This document shows, piece by piece, positions 1 to 6,043 of a stretch of DNA of 6,043 nt (positions are counted from its first letter, which is position 1; each line of letters begins with the position of its first letter). The notes under the pieces were generated by a model, which saw only the letters and a list, made by a program, of their open reading frames with translations, searched no databases and was not told where the DNA came from. Both the position numbers and the translations under genes were made by a program. This DNA is from Bacteroidetes bacterium CG2_30_32_10 (GTDB lineage Bacteria > Bacteroidota > Bacteroidia > Bacteroidales > CG2-30-32-10): assembly GCA_001872995.1 (NCBI GenBank), contig MNXO01000075.1, positions 1 through 6,043 on the forward strand, in the 5' to 3' direction.

Positions 1-1947
1 AAAAGATATCAATTATTTACCGTTTTCGGATTGGTGTTTTTAACACTGTCCTGTTTTACCCGAATTGTTTTTTATGTTTGGTCGTTCGAAAACATTGATT
101 TCTCCATTGTTTCTCTTTTTGGCATATTTTTAACTGGTTTGTTGTTTGATGTAGGCACCATTTCCTTTTTCCTACTTCCCTACAGTTTTTATTTATTGAT
201 ACTTCCCAATAAATTTAACGGAAGTTTGTTCGATAAGATAATTACACATTTTGCCTTTTTTGTTGGTTTGCTCATTTTTATTTTTAGCTTTTTTGCAGAA
301 TTTACTTTTTGGGAAGAGTTTAATAGCCGCTTTAACTTTATTGCGGTAGAATATTTAATTTATTCGCACGAGGTTTTTCAAAACATCAACGAGTCGTATC
401 CTTTGCCTATTCTTATCTCCTCCATAGTTATTGTTGTAACATTTCTTATCTATTTTATTTATAAAAAAAAGGTTTTTAAAACTACTTTTGAAGCAATTAC
501 AACACTAAAGGAAAAATTAATTGTCACCCTTATTTCTTTAGTTGTTGCACTACTATTTATTCTTTTTATTACCAATAAAAATGCCGAATGGTCGAATAAT
601 CGTTACGAAAACGAGTTGTGCAAATCGGGTATTTTTTCTTTTTGTGCAGCGTTTAGAAGCAACGAAATAAGTTATACTGATTTCTACATCACTCAAAATT
701 TAAATTATTCTGTTGCCGAGCTTAAAAAAAATGTAGTTGCCAAAAATGATAGCTTAATTTCTGAAAATCCATACAGTTTAAAACGAATAATAAAAAACGA
801 AGGAGAAGAATTAAAACCCAATGTGATTTTTATTTGTGTAGAAAGTTTTAGTGCTAGTTTTATGGCTCGTTTTGGAAGCATTGATAACATCACGCCAAAT
901 TTAGATTCACTGTTGAAAGAAAGCATCTCCTTTACCAATTTATATGCAACAGGCACAAGAACAATACAAGGTATGGAAGCAATTACTTTGTCCATCCCAC
1001 CTTCTCCTGGAAGAAGTATTGTGAAAAGAAAAAATAACCACGATTTTTTTAACATCAGCACTGTTTTTAAACAGAAAGGTTACTCCACCGTTTTCTTTTA
1101 TGGTGGTGATGGTTATTTTGACAATATGAATCAATTTTTTGGTGGCAATGGTTTTGACATTGTAGATAGAGGAAGAGGTTTTTTAATAGGTGATGATTTT
1201 AAATCCAAAAGAACAAACATTGAAGATAAGGAAGTAACTTTTGAAAATGCGTGGGGAGTTTGTGATGAGGACATTTACAGAAAAGTAATAAAAGAAGCTG
1301 ATTTAAATTATCAAAATAAAACCCCCTTTTTTAATTTTATTATGACCACCTCCAACCACCGACCTTATACGTATCCCGAAAATAAAATTGATATTCCTTC
1401 GGGTTCGGGAAGAGATGGTGCAGTAAAATATACAGATTTTGCCATTCATAATTTTATAGAAAAAGCAAAAACTAAACCTTGGTTTAAAAATACGGTGTTT
1501 GTTATTATGGCAGACCATTGTGCATCGAGTGCTGGAAAAAAAGAAATAGATGTCGAAAAATATCATATTCCTGCTTTAATATACAACCTTAAAACAGCAC
1601 CCATCGAAATTGATAAAACCTGCTCACAAATTGACTTATTTCCTACGCTGTTTGGTTTTTTTAATTGGACTTATAAATCGCAATTAATTGGTCGAGATAT
1701 TTCTAAAATTAAACCAAACAATGAGATGGCTTTTATTGGTAATTATCGAAATTTAGCACTTTTAAAAGACCATAAAATTATGGTATTGGGCGATAAAAAA
1801 TCGGTTAACTTTTATCAATGGGAAAAAGAAACCAACCAGCTCACCCTTCTAAAAATAGATTCTACATTTTTAAAACAAACGGTTTCCTACTTTTATTCTA
1901 ACGACTTTTTCTACAAGAATGATTATTATAAATTACACGCTAATTAA
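1..1947 (+). CDS. LtaS/MdoB-family phosphoglycerol transferase (sulfatase fold), 5' end outside window
   Basis: The frame is open from base 1 and ends at TAA 1945-1947, giving 648 visible residues. The first in-window start-like codon, TTG at 31, lies inside the first membrane helix, so the true start is upstream. About five membrane segments follow (residues ~8-29, 36-68, 81-103, 135-153, 172-190). Between helices 3 and 4 is a loop with RFNFIAVEYLIYS, a segment I recall as conserved in Gram-negative members of the family. The C-terminal half is a periplasmic alkaline-phosphatase/sulfatase-type domain. CVES (E281) should bind metal. In GTRT-IQGMEA, the second Thr (T321) aligns with the catalytic Thr of LtaS. 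SNHRPY (H453) and ADH (D505, H506) complete the metal site. Known members move glycerol-phosphate or phosphoethanolamine from phospholipids to a glycan, lipid or polymer; the acceptor here is unknown. Family assignment is firm, substrate is not. The gene lies 87 bp upstream of an acyltransferase gene on the same strand. Confidence 0.93.
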   Translation, partial: KRYQLFTVFGLVFLTLSCFTRIVFYVWSFENIDFSIVSLFGIFLTGLLFDVGTISFFLLPYSFYLLILPNKFNGSLFDKIITHFAFFVGLLIFIFSFFAEFTFWEEFNSRFNFIAVEYLIYSHEVFQNINESYPLPILISSIVIVVTFLIYFIYKKKVFKTTFEAITTLKEKLIVTLISLVVALLFILFITNKNAEWSNNRYENELCKSGIFSFCAAFRSNEISYTDFYITQNLNYSVAELKKNVVAKNDSLISENPYSLKRIIKNEGEELKPNVIFICVESFSASFMARFGSIDNITPNLDSLLKESISFTNLYATGTRTIQGMEAITLSIPPSPGRSIVKRKNNHDFFNISTVFKQKGYSTVFFYGGDGYFDNMNQFFGGNGFDIVDRGRGFLIGDDFKSKRTNIEDKEVTFENAWGVCDEDIYRKVIKEADLNYQNKTPFFNFIMTTSNHRPYTYPENKIDIPSGSGRDGAVKYTDFAIHNFIEKAKTKPWFKNTVFVIMADHCASSAGKKEIDVEKYHIPALIYNLKTAPIEIDKTCSQIDLFPTLFGFFNWTYKSQLIGRDISKIKPNNEMAFIGNYRNLALLKDHKIMVLGDKKSVNFYQWEKETNQLTLLKIDSTFLKQTVSYFYSNDFFYKNDYYKLHAN

Positions 1948-2034
1948 TCTTCTCTTTTTTTAAAAGTCAGTTTCTTTCTATTTTTGTTTTTTAGAGTCAT
2001 TTGAAATAACCTAAGTTTATCGAAAATTTTAACA
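1948..2034. other. Intergenic gap, AT-rich, no terminator seen
   Basis: This 87-bp spacer separates the phosphoglycerol transferase from the acyltransferase. It is pyrimidine-rich at first (T-runs near 1955-1961 and 1981-1992), but no GC-rich stem precedes the T-runs, so I see no intrinsic terminator. TAAGTTTA at 2012-2019 differs by one base from the Bacteroidota -7 consensus TAnnTTTG but has no well-placed TTG upstream and would leave a leader of only about nine bases. Co-transcription of the two genes is therefore plausible, though not shown. Confidence 0.5.
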
Positions 2035-3387
2035 ATGATTTATTCCGCTTTAAAAACAATTGCTCGATTGGCTTTAAAAGTGTATTTCAAAAAAATACAC
2101 ATTCAAGGATTAGAGAATATTCCAAAAGAAGGTCCTTTTTTAATTGTTGCCAATCATCCATGTTCATTTTTAGACCCTATTAGCATTGCTGTTTTGGTAA
2201 ACCATCGAATTAGTTTTTTAGCTAAAGCGGTAATGTTCGAAAATAAAATTATTGCGAACATTTTAAGAAAATTAAATATGGTTCCCATCTACCGTGCTCA
2301 AGATGATCCCACTCAGCTTAGTAAAAATGAAGAAACTTTTAAAGGATGTTTTGAAAAGTTGAGTGAAAAAGGGGTGATTATGATATTTCCTGAAGGAACT
2401 AGTGAAAGTGAAAGAAAATTACGAAAAATAAAAACCGGTGCAGCTCGAATTGCGTTGGGTACAGCAAAAGAAAACGATTTTAAGTTGAACGTTAAAATTA
2501 TTCCTGTTGGTTTAAATTATACGAAATCCAGTAGGTTTAGAAGTGAACTTTTTATTCAATTTGGAACTCCTTTAGAAAGTGACAATTACAAGGAGGCGTA
2601 CAAAAAAAATGAAATTGATACCGTTAAAAAATTAACGGAAGATATTGAAGAAGGGATAAAAAGTTTGATTATAAATATCGAGCAAGAGGAATATAATTTG
2701 TTGGTAGAAAGAATTGAAAGCATCTATAAACCGATGCTTTTAAAAAAAGATGCAACCAGCAATCAAAATCCATTTACAGAAATTCAAATTTCAAAAGGAA
2801 TTTATGAAGCCATCCGCTATTTCCAAAAAAAAGAAAGCAAACTTTTTCATCAAATGAAAACCAAAATTGATGATTATTTTATGAATTTACAACTCATCAA
2901 CCTCTCTGATAAAGCCATAGAAAAAGGCAACCAACTCGGGAATTTATGGCATTACTTTTTTAAATCAATGTTTTTACTTATTATCGGCTTTCCTATCTGG
3001 TTGTTTGGTTACATCCATAGTTTTATTCCTTATAAAATACCTCGGTTAATTGCATTGAAAATTACAGATAGCGAAGCTTTTTATGGAGCCCTACTTATGT
3101 CAATTGGAACATTCTCTTTTATCATTTTTTATGCAATCATCACTTATTTTTCTTGGTATTTTGTTCATTCAGTCGCATTTACCATTTGCTACAGTTTAGC
3201 TTTACCATTAAGTGGTTTTTTTACTATTTTTTATGCACGTATTGCCCGACGATTTTATTACAATTGGCAATTTATTGCTCGTTTCTTTAGTAAACAAAAT
3301 TTAGTATTACAGCTCTTATCCAACAGAAACAGCATTATTAATGAGTTGGAAATAATAAAAGAAAAATATTATCAAAATATAAAATAA
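2035..3387 (+). CDS. Lysophospholipid/glycerol-phosphate acyltransferase (PlsC-like fold) with C-terminal membrane segments
   Basis: This complete 450-residue protein probably transfers an acyl chain to glycerol-3-phosphate or lysophosphatidate at the inner membrane during phospholipid synthesis. The acyltransferase motifs appear in order: NHPCSFLDP (N40-P48, catalytic H41 and D47), MVPIYR (82-87), FPEGTS (118-123) followed by KTGAARIAL, and IPVGLNY (156-162). The His-Asp spacing is HX5D, not the usual HX4D; from memory the same spacing occurs in yeast Gat1/Gat2-type glycerol-phosphate acyltransferases (HANQF-I/V-D), so a GPAT-like activity is as likely as a PlsC-like one. A hydrophilic, Lys/Glu-rich region (~170-300) leads to three hydrophobic segments (~311-332, 352-374, 377-400) and a basic tail. 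At 450 residues it is much longer than a typical PlsC of about 240. ATG 2035 is the first ATG after the in-frame TGA at 2002; the next Met (67) would lose the catalytic motif. No Shine-Dalgarno is visible, as is usual in this phylum. The exact acyl acceptor is uncertain. Confidence 0.9.
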   Translation: MIYSALKTIARLALKVYFKKIHIQGLENIPKEGPFLIVANHPCSFLDPISIAVLVNHRISFLAKAVMFENKIIANILRKLNMVPIYRAQDDPTQLSKNEETFKGCFEKLSEKGVIMIFPEGTSESERKLRKIKTGAARIALGTAKENDFKLNVKIIPVGLNYTKSSRFRSELFIQFGTPLESDNYKEAYKKNEIDTVKKLTEDIEEGIKSLIINIEQEEYNLLVERIESIYKPMLLKKDATSNQNPFTEIQISKGIYEAIRYFQKKESKLFHQMKTKIDDYFMNLQLINLSDKAIEKGNQLGNLWHYFFKSMFLLIIGFPIWLFGYIHSFIPYKIPRLIALKITDSEAFYGALLMSIGTFSFIIFYAIITYFSWYFVHSVAFTICYSLALPLSGFFTIFYARIARRFYYNWQFIARFFSKQNLVLQLLSNRNSIINELEIIKEKYYQNIK

Positions 3388-3507
3388 AATTCCAATCCTC
3401 GCCTTTTTAACAACTTTAGGAATACTCGTTATAAAATAACTTTGTTTTGGTAACACCATAAATTATATCTAAATTGGTGGCTCTAAACTAGCTAAAACTA
3501 AAACTAT
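3388..3507. other. Intergenic gap and leader of the protease gene
   Basis: These 120 bp lie between the acyltransferase stop and the protease start. The gap contains the putative promoter at 3437-3444 and an A-rich stretch (GCTAAAACTAAAACTAT) directly before the ATG in place of a Shine-Dalgarno. No GC-rich hairpin with a T-run is visible, so a terminator for the upstream gene is not supported. No tRNA or other RNA gene is recognisable. Confidence 0.5.
3437..3444 (+). promoter_or_regulatory. Putative Bacteroidota -7 promoter element TAACTTTG
   Basis: TAACTTTG matches the TAnnTTTG consensus for the Bacteroidota primary sigma factor exactly. The expected TTG at the -33 position is only approximated (TTT at 3415-3417, or TTA at 3416-3418, 18-19 bases upstream). 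Transcription would begin near 3452, leaving a leader of about 55 bases before the protease ATG at 3508. A second, weaker candidate is TAAATTGG at 3470-3477, which has a true TTG at 3447-3449 spaced 20 bases upstream. Either would make the protease gene its own transcription unit. Confidence 0.45.
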
Positions 3508-3564
3508 ATGAAAAAATTATCATTATTGATGTTGAGTATAATGTTGATAAGCTTCACATTTGCT
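3508..3564 (+). other. Signal peptide of the S8 protease
   Basis: Residues 1-19 have a short basic start (K2, K3), a Leu/Met/Ile-rich core and a small residue before the cut (FA|QT). Gln at +1 after the cut is common in Bacteroidota exported proteins. There is no Cys lipobox, so it is a type I rather than a lipoprotein signal. This supports Sec export to the periplasm as the first step. Confidence 0.88.
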
Positions 3565-6043
3565 CAAACTTATAACGCCAACTTTTTAGACGGGCGTATT
3601 ATGTTTAAATTAAAACAAGAAGTAAAAGCCAATCCTAACGAGCTAAACAGAATAGACGTGAACTCTTTAAGTTTGGAAGAGCAATTATCAAATTATCCTG
3701 TTCTTGAACAAGCCCTACAAGGTTTTGGAGTTACAAAATTTGAACGTCCTAGTTATTTTACTGGGAAAAAAGAGTTAATGAAAATTTACCGAATTACGTT
3801 TACCGATTTTTCAAAAATTGATGAACTGGTGAAAAAACTATCCGCTATTGATTTAATAGAATTTGCTGAAAAAGAACCCATCTACAAAACAGGATTTATA
3901 CCTAATGACACCTATCATAGCGGAACAAATAAATGGTATCATACGTTAGTAGGTTCTGAAGCTGCATGGAATATTAGTCAAGGTAGTAATAGTATTAAAA
4001 TTGCCATTGTAGATAATGCAGTATTTGCAAATCATTTAGATTTAACCACTTTCTTACAAAGAGATGTTGCCGATAATGACAATGATGCTACCCCTCCACA
4101 AGACTACAATGCAGATGCAGGTTGGTCGCATGGAACACATTGTGCTGGATTAGCAACTGCCGATATCAACAACAACTTAGGAATTGCTTCTTTAGGTGGC
4201 AATGTTGAATTAATTGGCGTAAAAGCAACGCCAAATTCTGGTTCATCTGGCAGCGTTTATTACAGTTATGATGGCGTTCAATGGGCTTGTAATAATGGAG
4301 CTAACGTGGTAAGCATGTCTTTTGGTAGTTCTACCTCTAGTTCTAGTTTTCAAAATTTAATTAACGCTTATCCAAATGTTGTATTTGTTGCCGCAGCTGG
4401 AAACGATAACAATACCGTTCTCAATTATCCAGGAGCTTATAACAATGTGATTTGCGTGGGTTCTGTTGATGCTAATGACACCAGATCTTTCTTTTCTAGT
4501 TATAATGGCACTACTCCTTTTGTTGACATTGCTTCCCCTGGAGGTTATTCGAATGGTGGTTTATTAAGCACAGTTTATACAGCAGGAGGAAACAGTTATG
4601 CAAAAATGGGGGGAACATCTATGGCAACTCCTTTTGCTGCTGGTTTAGTTGGATTAATGTTGAGTGTAAATCCTGCAATGACACCAGCACAAATAACAGC
4701 ATGTTTAATTAGCTCTGGTGTTACTATTAACCAAAATATTGGACCAAGAATAGATGCTCTTGCTGCATTACAATGTGTTCAAGCATTTTTAACTGGTGAT
4801 CCTATTCCTGCGTTTACTGGCTCTCCAACTAGTATCTCAGAAGGACAAACCGTTACTTTTACCGATAATTCTGCTGGTGGTGGAAATCCAATTACTAACT
4901 GGACTTGGACGTTTTCTGGAGGGACTCCTGGCTCTTATGTTGGGCAAACACCTCCAGCCATTACTTATGCTACTGCTGGTGTTTATGATGTAACATTGTC
5001 CGTTACCAACTCTCAAAGTACACAGGTTTTAACTAAAACTGCTTACATTAATGTTAGTCTTGTTCCTTATGGAGCATGGATAAAACAAAATTCCGGTTTC
5101 ACCACTGCTTCTAGAGGTATTAATTGGATTTCAATTGTAAACTCTAATATCGTTTGGGCTACAGCTTATGACGGTTCTGGAGGTGGTGCTAATGTTCAAC
5201 AATTTACCAAAACCATTAATGGGGGAACTACTTGGACTCCAGGAAACATTAATGTTGGTAATACTGGTTTAGGAATTTCTATGATTACCGCTTTTGATGC
5301 CAGTACTGCTTGGTTAGCAGCTTATCCAACAACAACACAAACAGGAGGAATATGGAAAACCACCAATGGTGGCACAACGTGGACGAGACAAAACACAGCT
5401 ACTTTTAACAATGCATCATCTTTTACCAATGTGGTGCATTTTTGGGATGCAAATACAGGTTTCTGCCAAGGAGATCCAATAAATGGGGAATTCGAATTAT
5501 ATAGAACAACCAATGGGGGAACTACTTGGACTTTAGTGCCAGGAGCAAACATCCCTAATCCATTGGCTGGAGAATATGGTTATACTCGTCAAATTGAAGT
5601 TGTTGGCAATGACGTTTGGTTTACAACTAACATGGGTAGAATTTATCATTCTACTGATAAAGGATTAAATTGGGTAGTTTATCAATCTCCTTTATCTGAT
5701 TTTGGTGGAACTGGTCAAAGTGGAAATCTATCATTTAAAGATGGCACAACTGGTTTAATTATTGATAATTTAGGGGTGGTTTATGAAACAACCAACAGTG
5801 GAGCCAATTGGAATACCTTAACAACTACTGGTTCTGTATTTGTAAATGGATTATGTTATGTTGAAGGAACTAATACTGTTTTCTCTACTGGAGCAAATCC
5901 TGCTGGATCTTCTTACAGTCAAGATGGTGGTGTTACTTGGAACATAATTGATACTGATCAACATTTATATGTTGAATTTACAAATCCTTCTATTGGATGG
6001 TCAGGTTGGTTTAATCAAAGTTCGACTGTTGATGGGATGTGGA
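3508..6043 (+). CDS. Secreted S8 (subtilisin-like) protease with PKD domain and Asp-box propeller; 3' end outside window
   Basis: I read this frame directly: 845 codons from ATG 3508 with no stop before the window edge. A signal peptide (MKK, hydrophobic stretch, TFA|QT, cut after A19) is followed by a propeptide-like region (~20-150) resembling the I9-like inhibitor fold. The peptidase domain spans about 150-425 and has a full triad: D169 in AIVDNAV, H208 in SHGTHCAG and S371 in GTSMATPFAAG, with oxyanion N299 in AAAGNDN and the substrate-binding strand VVSMSFG (268-273). A PKD domain (432-517) and an Asp-box region (~520-845+) follow. It should be an exported endopeptidase acting at the surface or outside the cell. 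The order of domains suggests type IX secretion, but the C-terminal sorting domain would lie past the edge. The start is the first ATG after the in-frame TAA at 3499 and gives an intact signal peptide. Two oddities are the Asp motif DNA in place of D-T/S-G, and C212 placed like the free Cys next to the catalytic His in proteinase K. Natural substrate unknown. Confidence 0.94.
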   Translation, partial: MKKLSLLMLSIMLISFTFAQTYNANFLDGRIMFKLKQEVKANPNELNRIDVNSLSLEEQLSNYPVLEQALQGFGVTKFERPSYFTGKKELMKIYRITFTDFSKIDELVKKLSAIDLIEFAEKEPIYKTGFIPNDTYHSGTNKWYHTLVGSEAAWNISQGSNSIKIAIVDNAVFANHLDLTTFLQRDVADNDNDATPPQDYNADAGWSHGTHCAGLATADINNNLGIASLGGNVELIGVKATPNSGSSGSVYYSYDGVQWACNNGANVVSMSFGSSTSSSSFQNLINAYPNVVFVAAAGNDNNTVLNYPGAYNNVICVGSVDANDTRSFFSSYNGTTPFVDIASPGGYSNGGLLSTVYTAGGNSYAKMGGTSMATPFAAGLVGLMLSVNPAMTPAQITACLISSGVTINQNIGPRIDALAALQCVQAFLTGDPIPAFTGSPTSISEGQTVTFTDNSAGGGNPITNWTWTFSGGTPGSYVGQTPPAITYATAGVYDVTLSVTNSQSTQVLTKTAYINVSLVPYGAWIKQNSGFTTASRGINWISIVNSNIVWATAYDGSGGGANVQQFTKTINGGTTWTPGNINVGNTGLGISMITAFDASTAWLAAYPTTTQTGGIWKTTNGGTTWTRQNTATFNNASSFTNVVHFWDANTGFCQGDPINGEFELYRTTNGGTTWTLVPGANIPNPLAGEYGYTRQIEVVGNDVWFTTNMGRIYHSTDKGLNWVVYQSPLSDFGGTGQSGNLSFKDGTTGLIIDNLGVVYETTNSGANWNTLTTTGSVFVNGLCYVEGTNTVFSTGANPAGSSYSQDGGVTWNIIDTDQHLYVEFTNPSIGWSGWFNQSSTVDGMW
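4801..5058 (+). other. PKD domain within the S8 protease
   Basis: Residues ~432-517 form a single PKD-type beta-sandwich. It opens with PAFTGSPTSISEGQTVTF, has the core strand NWTWTFSGGTP (counterpart of the usual W-x-F-G-D-G), and ends with YATAGVYDVTLSVTN, which matches the family's Y-x-x-x-G-x-Y-x-V-x-L-x-V signature. In extracellular enzymes such domains act as spacers or bind polymers. Here it separates the protease from the propeller. Confidence 0.85.
5218..5238 (+). repeat. 21-bp exact direct repeat, copy 1
   Basis: This stretch encodes the Asp box NGGTTWT and is identical base for base to 5512-5532, while flanking bases differ on both sides. The middle box at 5365-5385 encodes the same peptide with different codons. 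Confidence 0.85.
5512..5532 (+). repeat. 21-bp exact direct repeat, copy 2
   Basis: This is the second copy of the 21-bp Asp-box repeat, 294 bases (98 codons) downstream of copy 1, which equals two propeller repeat units. Confidence 0.85.

Larger units (their letters stand above)
5203..6043 (+). repeat. Tandem Asp-box (BNR) repeats, at least six, within the S8 protease
   Basis: Six copies of the S/T-x-D/N-x-G-x-x-W box are visible: TINGGTTW (N571, W576), TTNGGTTW (N620, W625), TTNGGTTW (N669, W674), STDKGLNW (D717, W722), TTNSGANW (N763, W768) and SQDGGVTW (D806, W811). The Trp residues are 49, 49, 48, 46 and 43 apart, the regular spacing expected for one box per beta-propeller blade. This is the fold of sialidases and of the photosystem II assembly factor Ycf48, but the sialidase catalytic residues are not recognisable, so a binding or scaffold role is more likely. 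The array is cut by the window edge; a SSTVDGMW segment near the edge could belong to a further blade. Confidence 0.85.

Noticed and set aside
31..33. TTG as the start of the phosphoglycerol transferase
   Set aside because: The frame stays open to base 1 and the preceding ten codons continue a hydrophobic N-terminal helix typical of the family, so the start is upstream of the window.
705..1061. Minus-strand open frame of 118 codons
   Set aside because: It lies opposite the catalytic domain of the phosphoglycerol transferase, where all key residues are in the + frame, and its product resembles no known domain.
940..1134. Minus-strand open frame of 64 codons
   Set aside because: It is antisense to the same well-supported gene and shows no recognisable motif.
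1303..1566. Minus-strand open frame of 87 codons
   Set aside because: It is antisense to the SNHRPY and ADH motifs of the real gene, with low-complexity Phe/Arg-rich output.
1953..1992. T-runs after the phosphoglycerol transferase stop as a terminator
   Set aside because: No GC-rich stem precedes them, and T-runs are common in this AT-rich sequence.
2012..2019. TAAGTTTA as a promoter for the acyltransferase gene
   Set aside because: It misses the final G of the consensus, lacks a suitably spaced TTG, and would leave almost no leader.
3389..3423. ATTCC/GGAAT inverted repeat as a terminator
   Set aside because: It is a five-base AT-rich stem with a loop of about 25 bases and no following T-run, so too weak to support.
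4796..4993. Plus-strand frame encoding a Leu-rich 65-residue peptide
   Set aside because: It is an out-of-frame reading of the PKD domain; the Leu content comes from shifted Thr/Ala/Pro codons.
5322..5552. Minus-strand open frame of 76 codons
   Set aside because: It is antisense to the Asp-box repeats, and its repeated VVPPLVV segments are the reverse complement of the repeated NGGTTW codons.

Overview
This AT-rich window (about one third G+C by eye) most likely comes from a member of the Bacteroidota, probably a Flavobacteriales-type organism. The evidence is the codon use, the absence of Shine-Dalgarno sequences before the starts, a TAnnTTTG promoter element of the Bacteroidota kind, and a large secreted protein with a subtilase-PKD-Asp-box architecture typical of that phylum. 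No genus is assigned.

Three protein genes lie on the + strand and fill nearly the whole window. (1) Positions 1-1947 hold the 3' part of a five-helix membrane protein with a periplasmic sulfatase-fold domain of the LtaS/MdoB phosphoglycerol transferase family; its start lies upstream of the window. (2) Positions 2035-3387 hold a complete 450-residue glycerolipid acyltransferase (PlsC-like fold) with three C-terminal membrane segments and a HX5D variant of the catalytic motif. (3) Positions 3508-6043 hold the first 845 residues of an exported S8 (subtilisin-like) protease. It has a signal peptide, propeptide, complete catalytic triad, one PKD domain and at least six Asp-box (BNR) propeller repeats, and it runs off the right edge.

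The two gaps, 87 and 120 bp, contain no RNA gene or convincing terminator. The second contains a good Bacteroidota -7 element that probably drives the protease gene. Genes 1 and 2 plausibly share a transcript and an envelope-lipid theme: a headgroup phosphoglycerol transferase followed by a phosphatidate-type acyltransferase. That link is inferred only from adjacency and family chemistry. The protease looks like an independent transcription unit making a cell-surface or secreted protein, possibly exported by the type IX secretion system; the C-terminal sorting domain that would prove this lies outside the window.

Nothing here amounts to a clear new system. The best leads are the protease-propeller fusion, the altered motif around the protease catalytic Asp, the HX5D acyltransferase motif, and the unknown substrate of the LtaS-like enzyme in a presumed Gram-negative.
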